NCBI GenBank assembly: GCA_030044325.1
Contig: JASHWA010000195.1
Span: 1 to 18,893 of the forward strand
Length of the DNA: 18,893 bases
DNA from: Bryobacteraceae bacterium
Lineage (GTDB): Bacteria > Acidobacteriota > Terriglobia > Bryobacterales > Bryobacteraceae
Direction: 5' to 3'
Within the stretch, counting starts at the first letter, position 1; every line of letters starts with the position of its first letter. The notes beneath the pieces were generated by a model. It was given only the letters and a program-made list of their open reading frames with translations, made no database searches and was not told the DNA's origin. Of the stretch, positions 9,509-16,644 are shown piece by piece. The position numbers and the translations under genes are program-made.

Positions 9509-10525
9509 CTAGATGATAAACCTGCCGGCTTGCATGATCTGGCGGCCGTCGGCCCAGATGTCGAATTTGGTGCCGACCACGTCGATGTGTGTTGACGAGT
9601 CCCATTCGGCGCCGGTGTGCGCGCCGTAGGGATTTCCGAACGCGATGTGGATTCCGGGCAATTTTTCGTCCTGCAGAATGTTGCCGATTACGCCGTGAAG
9701 GCCGATGTTGGTGCCGATGGCGAATTCGCCCACGCGGTCGCTGTTCTCGTCGGTGTGCGTATAGCGCCAGAAGTCCGCTTCGAGCTCGTGGTTGGAGCTT
9801 TCGGCGCGCTTGAGGCGATTGCCTTCGATCTGGATGGTGAGCGGCGCCGAGCGCAGGTCGCCGTACTTGGCGCAGAGATAATCGCCGACCACGCCGTCGA
9901 TGACGAAGGTTCCATTCACTTCGCCGGGTGTGGTAAAAATTTCGCCGCCGGGGAGATTGCCCCATTTCTTGGTCGAAATGATTCCGCTGGTCTTGAGCCA
10001 CTTGTAATGGGGATTCATTTGCGCGGTGATGTCGGTGCCGGCGGGGGTGGTGGCGCGAATCACGCGCGCGGATTGCGCGATTTTCAGAACTCGCAAGCTG
10101 AGCTCATCGACCTTCAAAAAATCGGCGCGCATGCCTTCGAGCATGATGCGGCGCTCGATGTTCACCATGTGGGCGTGGCGGATGTGGCGGCGGTTGACCA
10201 CGTCGGTCATCTGCATGCGCGTGCGCAGCTCGTTGGCCTGCGCGACCACCGCGTAGATGCTCACCTGGCTCGATTCGAGATCGTCGAGGATTTCCTGGGG
10301 CATGGTGGCGAGTGGTCGTGGCGCGAGGTCTTCGAGGACGAACGGGCGATAGGGCGCGCCCAGCGCATCGAGCTCGGCGGCCAGGCTCGCGGCGATTTCG
10401 ATGGAGGCTCGGTCGGTGATCAGCGTCACCTTTTCGTGCGGTTCGATGCGCAGGCACACGTGAACCGCGTTGTGCGCTCCCGGGGTGTATTCGGGATCAA
10501 ATTGTATGTTCTTGAGCTCGTACAT
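9509..10525 (-). CDS. M29-type metallo-aminopeptidase (aminopeptidase T/AmpS-like)
   Basis: Predicted two-metal aminopeptidase that removes N-terminal residues from peptides. From the ATG at 10525 it is 338 residues, somewhat shorter than the usual 400 or so. The putative metal ligands appear in the family order: E195 in GGEIFTTPGE, E267 in VGEFAIGTN, H293 in GIHIAFGNPYG, and H313 and D315 in STHIDVV. These correspond by eye to the Glu, Glu, His, His, Asp set of Thermus aminopeptidase T. An in-frame TTG at 10549 would add eight residues; a GAGGAG-like site at about 10540-10546 lies rather far (about 16 bases) from the chosen ATG. The start overlaps the end of the carboxylate-amine ligase gene by 29 bases. 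Its place inside an amidoligase operon suggests it trims, hydrolyses or recycles the product; that role is inferred. Confidence 0.82.
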   Translation of the reverse strand: MYELKNIQFDPEYTPGAHNAVHVCLRIEPHEKVTLITDRASIEIAASLAAELDALGAPYRPFVLEDLAPRPLATMPQEILDDLESSQVSIYAVVAQANELRTRMQMTDVVNRRHIRHAHMVNIERRIMLEGMRADFLKVDELSLRVLKIAQSARVIRATTPAGTDITAQMNPHYKWLKTSGIISTKKWGNLPGGEIFTTPGEVNGTFVIDGVVGDYLCAKYGDLRSAPLTIQIEGNRLKRAESSNHELEADFWRYTHTDENSDRVGEFAIGTNIGLHGVIGNILQDEKLPGIHIAFGNPYGAHTGAEWDSSTHIDVVGTKFDIWADGRQIMQAGRFII

Positions 10526-11627
10526 CGACAGATGATTCGGTCTCCTCAATGATGTAATCGACTACTTTGGTCAAATCTCCGGTTTCCTTGAACACTTGCA
10601 ACTGGCGGTCGGCGCCGCTGCCGGTTTCGACGATTTTGCGAATGCCGTTGACCTCTTCGCGCGAACCGAGTTCATCGACCACGTCATCGACTAAAGCGAG
10701 GTATTCTTCGACCAGATCGCGCATGGGAACTTCGATTTTGCGGCCGAAATCGATCAGCTTTCCGTCCAGGCCGTAGCGGGCGGCGCGCCACTTGTTCTCC
10801 ATGATGAGGGCGCGGCGGTACAGGCGAAATCCCTGGTTCGCTTCATACAGCTTGTAGAGTTTGGCGACCGTGGCCTGGATCAGCGCGGCGATCGAAATGG
10901 TCTCATCGAGGCGCATGGGGATGTCGCAGCAGCGGAATTCGAGCGTGGGGAAATTGGGGTGCGGGCGGATGTCCCACCAGATTTTTTTGGCATTATCGAT
11001 GCAGTGCGTCTTGACGAGCAGGTCCACGAAGCTCTGATATTCGCCCCAGCTTGGAAAATAATCGGGGATATTGGTGCGCGGAAATTTGTCGAATACTTTG
11101 CAGCGATAGGATTTCAATCCCATGTCCATGCCCAGCCAGAAGGGCGAGTTGGCGGAAAGCGCGAGCATGTGGGGGACGAAATAACGCGCGGCGTTCATCA
11201 GGTGAATCGCGGTTTCGCGGTCTTCGACGCCGATATGGACGTGCAATCCGAAGATGAGGTTGGCGCGCGCGACGTTGCCCATGTCTTCGACGATGGTGTA
11301 GTAGCGCTCGTCGGGGTAGATGCTCTGCTTGCGCCAGTCGGCGAAGGGATGGGTGCCGGCGGCGCCCAGGCGCAGTCCGTTTTCGCGGGCGAGAGCGATG
11401 ATGCCGCGGCGCAGCTCACAGACTTCGCGGCGCGCTTCCTGGATGTTGCGGCAGATCCCGGTGCCCACCTCGACCACGCTGGTGTGCATTTCCGGCTTGA
11501 CGGCTTCGCGCAGCTTGGTTTTGCCTTTTTCGATGATTTCGGTATCGATGTGGGAGCGCAGGTCGCGCGTCGCGGGGTCGATGGTTTGGTATTCCTCTTC
11601 GATGCCGATGGTGAAGCTAGGTTTCAT
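10497..11627 (-). CDS. Carboxylate-amine ligase, YbdK/GCS2 family
   Basis: ATP-dependent ligase of the glutamine-synthetase-like glutamate-cysteine ligase 2 family. These join the carboxylate of glutamate or a related acid to an amine. The 376 residues match the usual length of about 370. Recognisable motifs are GIEEEYQ at 8-14 (metal-binding glutamates), VEVGTG at 52-57, AAGTHPFADW at 89-98, GLHVHIGV at 127-134, WDIRPHP at 218-224 and TLEFRCCD at 228-235. Some YbdK proteins make gamma-glutamyl compounds in vitro but many have no known substrate (family knowledge). Here the gene lies between an ATP-grasp ligase (88 bases upstream) and an aminopeptidase whose start overlaps its end. The ATG at 11627 directly precedes the conserved N-terminal strand. 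The 88-base gap could hold a second promoter or processing site, but I see no convincing -10/-35. Confidence 0.92.
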   Translation of the reverse strand: MKPSFTIGIEEEYQTIDPATRDLRSHIDTEIIEKGKTKLREAVKPEMHTSVVEVGTGICRNIQEARREVCELRRGIIALARENGLRLGAAGTHPFADWRKQSIYPDERYYTIVEDMGNVARANLIFGLHVHIGVEDRETAIHLMNAARYFVPHMLALSANSPFWLGMDMGLKSYRCKVFDKFPRTNIPDYFPSWGEYQSFVDLLVKTHCIDNAKKIWWDIRPHPNFPTLEFRCCDIPMRLDETISIAALIQATVAKLYKLYEANQGFRLYRRALIMENKWRAARYGLDGKLIDFGRKIEVPMRDLVEEYLALVDDVVDELGSREEVNGIRKIVETGSGADRQLQVFKETGDLTKVVDYIIEETESSVDVRAQEHTI

Positions 11628-11715
11628 AGCGTGCAGACCGTCTGTGTGCAGCGCGCTCCATGAATGTCGCGCCTCAGGGCGGATCGGGCGAGTGAGTTGA
11701 GGCTCAAGCTCTGGA

Positions 11716-12639
11716 TCATAAAAAATGTTGCCAGCGCATTTCCAGCCCGGAGGGTGGCTTGAGCGCCTGTTCGACCGCGAATTCGGCTACGGCGTCGACG
11801 ATCCATTCGAAATTGGCCGGGCCGACGGAGTGATAATCGGCATCCGGCGCGGGATTCAGAAAATCGATGGCGTAGGGAGTTCCTTCCTCGACGGCGAATT
11901 CGACCGTGTTCAGATCGTAGCCGAGCGCGCGGCACAATTTGAGGCAATCGTCCACCAGGCGCGCGTGCATGGCGGGATCGACGGGCGGACCGTCGAGAAC
12001 GTAGCGATGCGCGTGCGGGCGGCGCGGATCGTAGCGCATGACGTGAACCTTCTGCTGTCCGACGACATAGCAGCGAAAATAATCGTCGAAATCGACGGCG
12101 CGCTGGAGGGTCATGCACAGATCGCCCGATTCATCATAGGCCCGAAACAGTTCTTCGGGATTATGGACTTTATAGACGCTCTTCCATCCGCCGCCGCTGT
12201 AGGGTTTCAAAAACGCGGGAAAGCCGATGTAATCGAAAATCTCCTCCCAGTTAAGCGGATAAATCAAATTGCGCATGGATTGCGACGTGGTTCCCGGCGG
12301 ATGCTCCTTGTGCGGGAGCAGGACGGTGGGCGGAATCGCGACGCCGAGTTTGGATGCGAGCGCGTAGTTGAAAAATTTATCGTCGGCGCCCCACCAGAAG
12401 GGGTTGTTGATGATCGTGGTTCCGTTGAGCGCGGCATTTTTGAGATACGCGCGATAGAAGGCGATGTCGTGCGAGATGCGGTCGACGATCACGCGGTAGC
12501 CGGAGGGCTCGGCCATTTTGATCCCGCCGATGCGCAGGTGCTCGGCCGTGATTCCGTCGGCGCGCATGGAATTAATGCGATCGACCAGCGCGCCGGGGAA
12601 GGTATTTTCCATTCCGTAGATGATTCCGATTTTGTGCAC
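11716..12639 (-). CDS. ATP-grasp ligase, RimK/D-Ala-D-Ala-ligase type
   Basis: Predicted ATP-dependent carboxylate-amine ligase of the ordinary (unpermuted) ATP-grasp fold. The preferred start is GTG 12639, because the protein then opens with the family's first beta strand (KIGIIYGMENTFP). The frame is open to 12753, but that extension overlaps the esterase gene and shows no conservation. From GTG it is 307 residues. Features are FLKPYSGGGWKSV (K145 and glycine-rich loop) at 143-155, the hydrophobic hinge LCMTLQRAV at 174-182, YFRCYVVG at 187-194 and the Mg-binding pattern VEFAVEEGTPYAIDFLNP (E247, D259, N262). No clear ribosome binding site is seen, and the gap from the esterase stop is 50 bases. 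It probably adds one building block in the operon's product; which one is unknown. Confidence 0.82.
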   Translation of the reverse strand: MHKIGIIYGMENTFPGALVDRINSMRADGITAEHLRIGGIKMAEPSGYRVIVDRISHDIAFYRAYLKNAALNGTTIINNPFWWGADDKFFNYALASKLGVAIPPTVLLPHKEHPPGTTSQSMRNLIYPLNWEEIFDYIGFPAFLKPYSGGGWKSVYKVHNPEELFRAYDESGDLCMTLQRAVDFDDYFRCYVVGQQKVHVMRYDPRRPHAHRYVLDGPPVDPAMHARLVDDCLKLCRALGYDLNTVEFAVEEGTPYAIDFLNPAPDADYHSVGPANFEWIVDAVAEFAVEQALKPPSGLEMRWQHFL

Positions 12640-12689
12640 TTCTATAAGAATGTCAGAAAGGCGAAGGGGTTTGGTGTGCTCCGGCGCGA

Positions 12690-13397
12690 TCAGAAGAATT
12701 TCTGAGCCATGCGCTCCCACCAGGGCCAATCGTGGCCGGTGCCGTCGCCCCAAACGTCGAGCCAGTGGGGGATGGCTTTGGCGGTCATGATGCGCGAGAG
12801 GCGCAGATTTTCGTCAAGACAAATGTCGGTTTCGCCGGTGGCCAGCACGATTCGCATCCGGCGGTAACGCGATAAAAACCATTCGTCCGTCAGACCCGGG
12901 AGAAAATCGGGCGGGCAGTTGAAATAGCAGTTGTCGTCGTAATAGCCGTGCAGGAACTGGTGAATATCGAAGGCGCCGCCCATGCTGACGCAGTAACTCA
13001 CGACGTCGGGGTGTCGCAGAGCGAAGTTGACGGAGTGATATCCGCCGAAGCTGCAACCGGTGACGGCGATCGGCGCTGAATTCCGCGCGCGAACGAAGGG
13101 AACCGCTTCTTCGACCAGATATTGGTCGTATTGGACGTGACGCGCGGCGCGGACGGCCGGGTGCACAGCCTTGTTGTACCAGCTCTCGGCGTCCACCGAA
13201 TCGACCGAGAAGGCCTGCAAGCGGCCGTCTTCATAGCGATCGCGCACGGCGTCGATCATGCCGCGGTTTTCGTAATCGTAGAAGCGGCCCATCGAGGTGG
13301 GAAAAACGATCACGGGCATTCCCGAGTGGCCGAAGACGAGCAGCTCCATGTCGCGTCCCAGGCGCGGCGAAAACCACTTATGATATTCGCGCTTCAC
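12690..13397 (-). CDS. Esterase-like alpha/beta hydrolase (COG4947/esterase D type)
   Basis: A 235-residue cytoplasmic serine hydrolase of the putative esterase fold. The nucleophile elbow is GCSFGGY with S116 at its centre, the likely acid is D191 in ATGETDICLDEN, and the general base is H222 in GTGHDWPWW. The N-terminal strands (MELLVFGHSGMPVIVFPTSMGRFYD, split here over residues 17-41) are typical of this family, which lacks a signal peptide. It could cleave an ester, thioester or amide of the pathway's intermediate or product. It begins with GTG, whose last two bases form the TGA stop of the upstream response regulator (GTGA overlap, 13394-13397), a sign of translational coupling. The ATP-grasp ligase follows 50 bases later. 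Confidence 0.85.
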   Translation of the reverse strand: MKREYHKWFSPRLGRDMELLVFGHSGMPVIVFPTSMGRFYDYENRGMIDAVRDRYEDGRLQAFSVDSVDAESWYNKAVHPAVRAARHVQYDQYLVEEAVPFVRARNSAPIAVTGCSFGGYHSVNFALRHPDVVSYCVSMGGAFDIHQFLHGYYDDNCYFNCPPDFLPGLTDEWFLSRYRRMRIVLATGETDICLDENLRLSRIMTAKAIPHWLDVWGDGTGHDWPWWERMAQKFF

Positions 13398-14197
13398 AGT
13401 TTCAGAAGCGCGCGAAGGCGTTTCGTCTGGACGCGGCTCACGGGAATTTCGGTTTGTTTTTTATCGTCCATGCGGAGCTGGAAGCTGGATTTGAACCACG
13501 GGATCACTTCGCGGATGCGATGAATGTTGACCAAATACGACCGGTGCACGCGCCAGAAAAGACCGGGATCGAGATTGGATTGCAGTTCTTCGAGGGTGCG
13601 GTAATTGGACTGCCCTTCGACGTTGGTGGCGACGACGGTGATCAGTCCGTCGTCGATGGTTGCGTAGACCACGTCCTGCGCGTCGATCACCAGGTTGCGA
13701 TGGTTGCTTTTAATCAGCAGCAGCGGGGACTTGTGGTGCTGCGGCTCGGGCCGCGCGGGTTTGGCGCGCTCGGCGATGCTTTTTCGCGCGCGCGCGACGG
13801 CCACCGCGAGGCGCTCTTTTTCGACCGGTTTCAGCAGATAATCGAGGGCCTCCCAACGAAACGCCTCGACCGCGTATTGGTCATAGGCGGTGGACATGAC
13901 GAAATAAGGCAACGGAATTTTTTTCTCGCGCAGTTTGCGGATGACGCCCATGCCGTCGAGTCCGGGCATCTGGACATCTAAAAAGACGAGGTCGGGTTCG
14001 AGATCTTCGATCAATTTGACGGCTTCCAGGCCATTCGACGCCGTAGCGACGATCTCAATGTCCTCGAACTCTTTTAATAAATACGCCAGTTCTTCCGACG
14101 CCAGCGCTTCGTCGTCGACCACGATCGCGGAGATTGCCGCGGCGCTCTTTTCCTGCGCAGCCCTTTCATGGGAAATCCCGCTCGCGCGATTCTGCAT
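13394..14197 (-). CDS. LytTR-family DNA-binding response regulator
   Basis: Two-domain response regulator of 267 residues. The receiver domain covers about 22-140: acidic pair D28/D29 in IVVDDE, phospho-acceptor D74 in LVFLDVQMPG, S102/T103 in VMSTAYD and K123 in DYLLKPVEK. A basic proline-containing linker follows (about 140-160), then a LytTR DNA-binding domain at about 163-265 (LLIKSNHRN, VVYATIDDG, YRTLEELQSNL, FWRVHRSYLVNIHRI, QTEIPVSRVQTKRL). No histidine kinase is encoded in the window, so it is an orphan here. It leads the amidoligase operon and overlaps the esterase start by four bases, so it probably regulates the operon or is regulated with it. The ATG at 14197 is the only start upstream of the receiver domain. 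A TATACT sequence at 14211-14206 would give almost no leader. Confidence 0.93.
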   Translation of the reverse strand: MQNRASGISHERAAQEKSAAAISAIVVDDEALASEELAYLLKEFEDIEIVATASNGLEAVKLIEDLEPDLVFLDVQMPGLDGMGVIRKLREKKIPLPYFVMSTAYDQYAVEAFRWEALDYLLKPVEKERLAVAVARARKSIAERAKPARPEPQHHKSPLLLIKSNHRNLVIDAQDVVYATIDDGLITVVATNVEGQSNYRTLEELQSNLDPGLFWRVHRSYLVNIHRIREVIPWFKSSFQLRMDDKKQTEIPVSRVQTKRLRALLKL

Positions 14198-14205
14198 AAA
14201 GTGCT

Positions 14206-14211
14206 AGTATA
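14206..14211 (-). promoter_or_regulatory. Candidate -10 box (TATACT) for the LytTR operon
   Basis: TATACT on the minus strand matches the -10 consensus at five of six positions and ends 8 bases before the ATG at 14197. No good -35 is found at 16-18 bases. If used, the mRNA would have a leader of only about two bases. Confidence 0.35.
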
Positions 14212-14255
14212 TAGTACGTTCGTCTTTTTCCTCACACCTCTCGCGAACAAGCGTC

Positions 14256-14269
14256 CGGTTGTGTAACCG
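14256..14269. promoter_or_regulatory. Perfect inverted repeat in the divergent promoter region
   Basis: CGGTT (14256-14260) and AACCG (14265-14269) are complementary around GTGT. The site lies in the 100-base gap between the divergent response-regulator and inositol-phosphate-synthase genes, 16 bases before the synthase ribosome binding site. It may be an operator or a small mRNA hairpin. A five-base inverted repeat can occur by chance. Confidence 0.3.
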
Positions 14270-14284
14270 TGTAGTCGAAATCGT

Positions 14285-14290
14285 AAGGAG
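14285..14290 (+). promoter_or_regulatory. Ribosome binding site fixing a TTG start
   Basis: AAGGAG at 14285-14290 is followed after seven bases by TTG at 14298. This is the best ribosome binding site in the window and selects the TTG over the upstream in-frame TTG at 14259. Confidence 0.75.
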
Positions 14291-14297
14291 TTCAAAA

Positions 14298-15617
14298 TTG
14301 TCTTCGCAAGACAACGTCCACATTGCGTCCGCGGATGGAAAGCTGGGTGTATTAATTCCCGGTATCGGCGCGGTAACCACCACGTTTATCGCCGGCGTGG
14401 AAGCGGTGCGGCGCGGAATGGCCGTGCCGGTGGGTTCGCTGACGCAGTTGTCGACCATCCGGCTGGGAAAGCGCACGGAAAATCGGACGCCGAAAATCAA
14501 GGATTTTGTTCCGCTGGCGGGATTGAACGACCTGGTCTTCGGCGGGTGGGATATTTACGAAGACACGGCGTACGAAGCCGCGTGCAACGCCGCGGTGCTC
14601 GAACGGACGCAGATCGATCAGTTGAAGCAGCCGCTTTCGGCGATCCGCCCGATGAAAGCGGTATTCGATCACGAATACGTGCGGCGCATCGACGGGCCGA
14701 ACGTGAAACAGGCGGCGACGAAAATGGAAAAAGCGGAAATGCTGATGGAAGACATCGCGCAGTTCCGCCAGACCAACGACTGTGCGCGGATGGTGATGAT
14801 CTGGTGCGCGTCGACCGAAGTTTTTCACCGGCCGGGCGCGGTTCACGGAACGTTGCGCGATTTCGAATGCGGGCTGATGAAGAACGATCCGGAGATCGCG
14901 CCGAGCCAGATCTACGCGTACGCCGCGCTCAAATCCGGCGTGCCCTTCGCCAACGGCGCTCCCAATCTGACGACGGATACGCCCGCGCTGCTGGAGCTCG
15001 CGCGCGAACGCAATATTCCCATCTGCGGGAAGGATTTCAAGACCGGGCAGACCTTCATGAAGACGCTGATCGCGCCGGGATTGAAGATGCGGATGCTGGG
15101 GCTGAACGGCTGGTTTTCGACCAACATTCTGGGCAATCGCGACGGCGAAGTGCTGGAAGACCCGGGTTCGTTCAAGACCAAGGAAGAGAGCAAGATGAGC
15201 TCGCTCGAACATATCTTGCAACCGCAGCTTTATCCGGAATTGTACGATCATTTTTATCACGCGGTGAGGATTAATTATTATCCGCCGCGCGGAGACTCCA
15301 AGGAAGGTTGGGATAATATCGACATTTTCGGATGGCTGGGCTATCCGATGCAGATCAAAATCGATTTTCTGTGCCGCGATTCGATTCTCGCCGCTCCGCT
15401 GGTGCTCGATCTGGTCCTGTTTCTGGACCTGGCGCAGCGTTGCGGGATGCGCGGCATTCAGGAGTGGCTTTCGTTTTATTTCAAGGCTCCCATGACCGCG
15501 CCCGGCTTGTACCCCGAGCACGACATCTTCATCCAGCTCATGAAGCTCAAGAACACGCTCCGCTGGATGCGCGGCGAGGACCTGATTACTCACCTCGGCC
15601 TGGAATATTACGACTAA
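14298..15617 (+). CDS. ino1: myo-Inositol-1-phosphate synthase
   Basis: Converts glucose 6-phosphate to 1D-myo-inositol 3-phosphate using enzyme-bound NAD, the entry step for inositol and inositol lipids. The product is 439 residues from a TTG start chosen on the AAGGAG site seven bases upstream. The NAD-binding N-terminus is LGVLIPGIGAVTTTF (16-30). Other strongly conserved stretches are PVGSLTQLSTIRLGKR, FGGWDIYEDTAYEAA, GKDFKTGQTFMKT, GWFSTNILGNRDG, RINYYPPRGDSKEGWDNID, GYPMQIKIDFLCRDS and APLVLDLVLFLDLA. These match the bacterial long form known from Bacteroidetes and Acidobacteria, where inositol phosphate goes into membrane lipids (family knowledge). It is divergent from the LytTR operon and is followed 27 bases later by an SDR enzyme. 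High confidence. Confidence 0.95.
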   Translation: MSSQDNVHIASADGKLGVLIPGIGAVTTTFIAGVEAVRRGMAVPVGSLTQLSTIRLGKRTENRTPKIKDFVPLAGLNDLVFGGWDIYEDTAYEAACNAAVLERTQIDQLKQPLSAIRPMKAVFDHEYVRRIDGPNVKQAATKMEKAEMLMEDIAQFRQTNDCARMVMIWCASTEVFHRPGAVHGTLRDFECGLMKNDPEIAPSQIYAYAALKSGVPFANGAPNLTTDTPALLELARERNIPICGKDFKTGQTFMKTLIAPGLKMRMLGLNGWFSTNILGNRDGEVLEDPGSFKTKEESKMSSLEHILQPQLYPELYDHFYHAVRINYYPPRGDSKEGWDNIDIFGWLGYPMQIKIDFLCRDSILAAPLVLDLVLFLDLAQRCGMRGIQEWLSFYFKAPMTAPGLYPEHDIFIQLMKLKNTLRWMRGEDLITHLGLEYYD

Positions 15618-15644
15618 TTTCTTAGTATTTTCCGAAATGTGCGC

Positions 15645-16643
15645 ATGAATTGCCTGGTCATCGGAGGGACGCGATTCATCGGCCGCCTGATGGTGGCCGA
15701 ATTACTGAAGCAGGGCCATTCCGTAACGGTTCTGCACCGCCGGCCCAAGCACGACCTGGGGCGCCGCGTGAAGAACGTCATGGCGGACCGCAACGATCCG
15801 GCGGCGATGAAAGCGGCGCTGGCGGGAAAATCCTTCGACCTGGTTTTCGACAACGTCTACGACTGGGAGCGCGGCACCACGGCGGCGCACGTCGAAGGGA
15901 CGGTGAAGGCCCTCGGCAACAATCTTCAGCGCTACGTTTTCATGTCGAGCGTGGCGGCGTACGGCGACGGGTTGAATCATCACGAAGGCGATGCGCTCGC
16001 GCCGGATGATGCGCCGGAGCTGTACGTTCGCAACAAGGCGATGAGCGAGCGGGCGCTGTTCCGCCTGCACCAGCGTATCGGGTTGCCGGTGGTGACGCTG
16101 CGTCCGCCGTATATTTACGGCCCCGGAAATCCGTTTTACCGCGAAACTTATTTCTGGGACCGGCTGCGCGCGAGCCGCTCGATTATCCTCCCGGGCGACG
16201 GCCGCCGGCTGATGCAATTCGTATACGTGAAGGACCTGGTTCGCGCCGCGCTCAAAGCCGTGGATGAGCCGAACGCGGCGGGGCACGCGTTCAACATCGC
16301 CAACGCGCGTCCGGTCTCGCAGATGGAAGCGGTGGAAGCTTTCGCGAAGGCGTGCCGGAAGCCGGTGAAGTTCGTGCGCATTCCGCGCGAATATATTTTG
16401 CGCTCGGGCGGCCATCCCATGGGGCCCAGGCTGTATTTCGGATTTTATTTCGACATGCCGCCGATCACGCAGGTGACCGCCAAGGCGCAGCGCGTGCTGA
16501 AATTCAAGCCGGTGGATTTTGTCGACGGCTTGCAGGAAACCTATAAATGGTATCTGCGGCACAATAACGGATCGAAACCGGATTATGAGTTCGAAGACAA
16601 GCTGCTCGCCACCGCTCCGATCATGATTCCCGCGAAGGTGTAA
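15645..16643 (+). CDS. NAD-dependent epimerase/reductase, extended SDR family
   Basis: A Rossmann-fold oxidoreductase of 332 residues from ATG 15645; a GTG six bases earlier is possible and neither has a clear ribosome binding site. The nucleotide-binding motif GGTRFIG (7-13) replaces the classical GxxGxxG, as in NAD-dependent epimerases related to CSP41 and isoflavone-reductase-like proteins. The catalytic set is S101/S102 in FMSSVAAYGD and Y127/K131 in YVRNK. The stretch RPPYIYGPGNPFYRE and the later VYVKDLVRAA are typical of extended SDRs acting on nucleotide sugars. It follows the inositol-phosphate synthase gene and stops one base before the next gene, so the three form an operon. A role in modifying an inositol or sugar head group is inferred; the substrate is unknown. 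Confidence 0.85.
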   Translation: MNCLVIGGTRFIGRLMVAELLKQGHSVTVLHRRPKHDLGRRVKNVMADRNDPAAMKAALAGKSFDLVFDNVYDWERGTTAAHVEGTVKALGNNLQRYVFMSSVAAYGDGLNHHEGDALAPDDAPELYVRNKAMSERALFRLHQRIGLPVVTLRPPYIYGPGNPFYRETYFWDRLRASRSIILPGDGRRLMQFVYVKDLVRAALKAVDEPNAAGHAFNIANARPVSQMEAVEAFAKACRKPVKFVRIPREYILRSGGHPMGPRLYFGFYFDMPPITQVTAKAQRVLKFKPVDFVDGLQETYKWYLRHNNGSKPDYEFEDKLLATAPIMIPAKV

Positions 16644-16644
16644 C

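Noticed and set aside
9617..10552. Open frame of 311 codons on the + strand over the peptidase gene
   Set aside because: It is a mirror frame of a gene with clear metal-ligand motifs, and its translation is low-complexity Ala/Val/Asp/His-rich.
11634..11644. CAGACCGTCTG inverted repeat upstream of the carboxylate-amine ligase
   Set aside because: The stem is only five bases with a one-base centre, a common chance event in 19 kb; no second copy was found.
12640..12753. N-terminal extension of the ATP-grasp ligase to an upstream ATG
   Set aside because: It would overlap the esterase gene and adds no ATP-grasp element; the first beta strand begins at about 12636.
14352..15593. Long open frame of 413 codons antisense to the inositol-phosphate synthase
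   Set aside because: The product is Arg/His/Gln-rich with no motif, and the sense strand is a well-matched enzyme. High third-position GC keeps antisense frames open.
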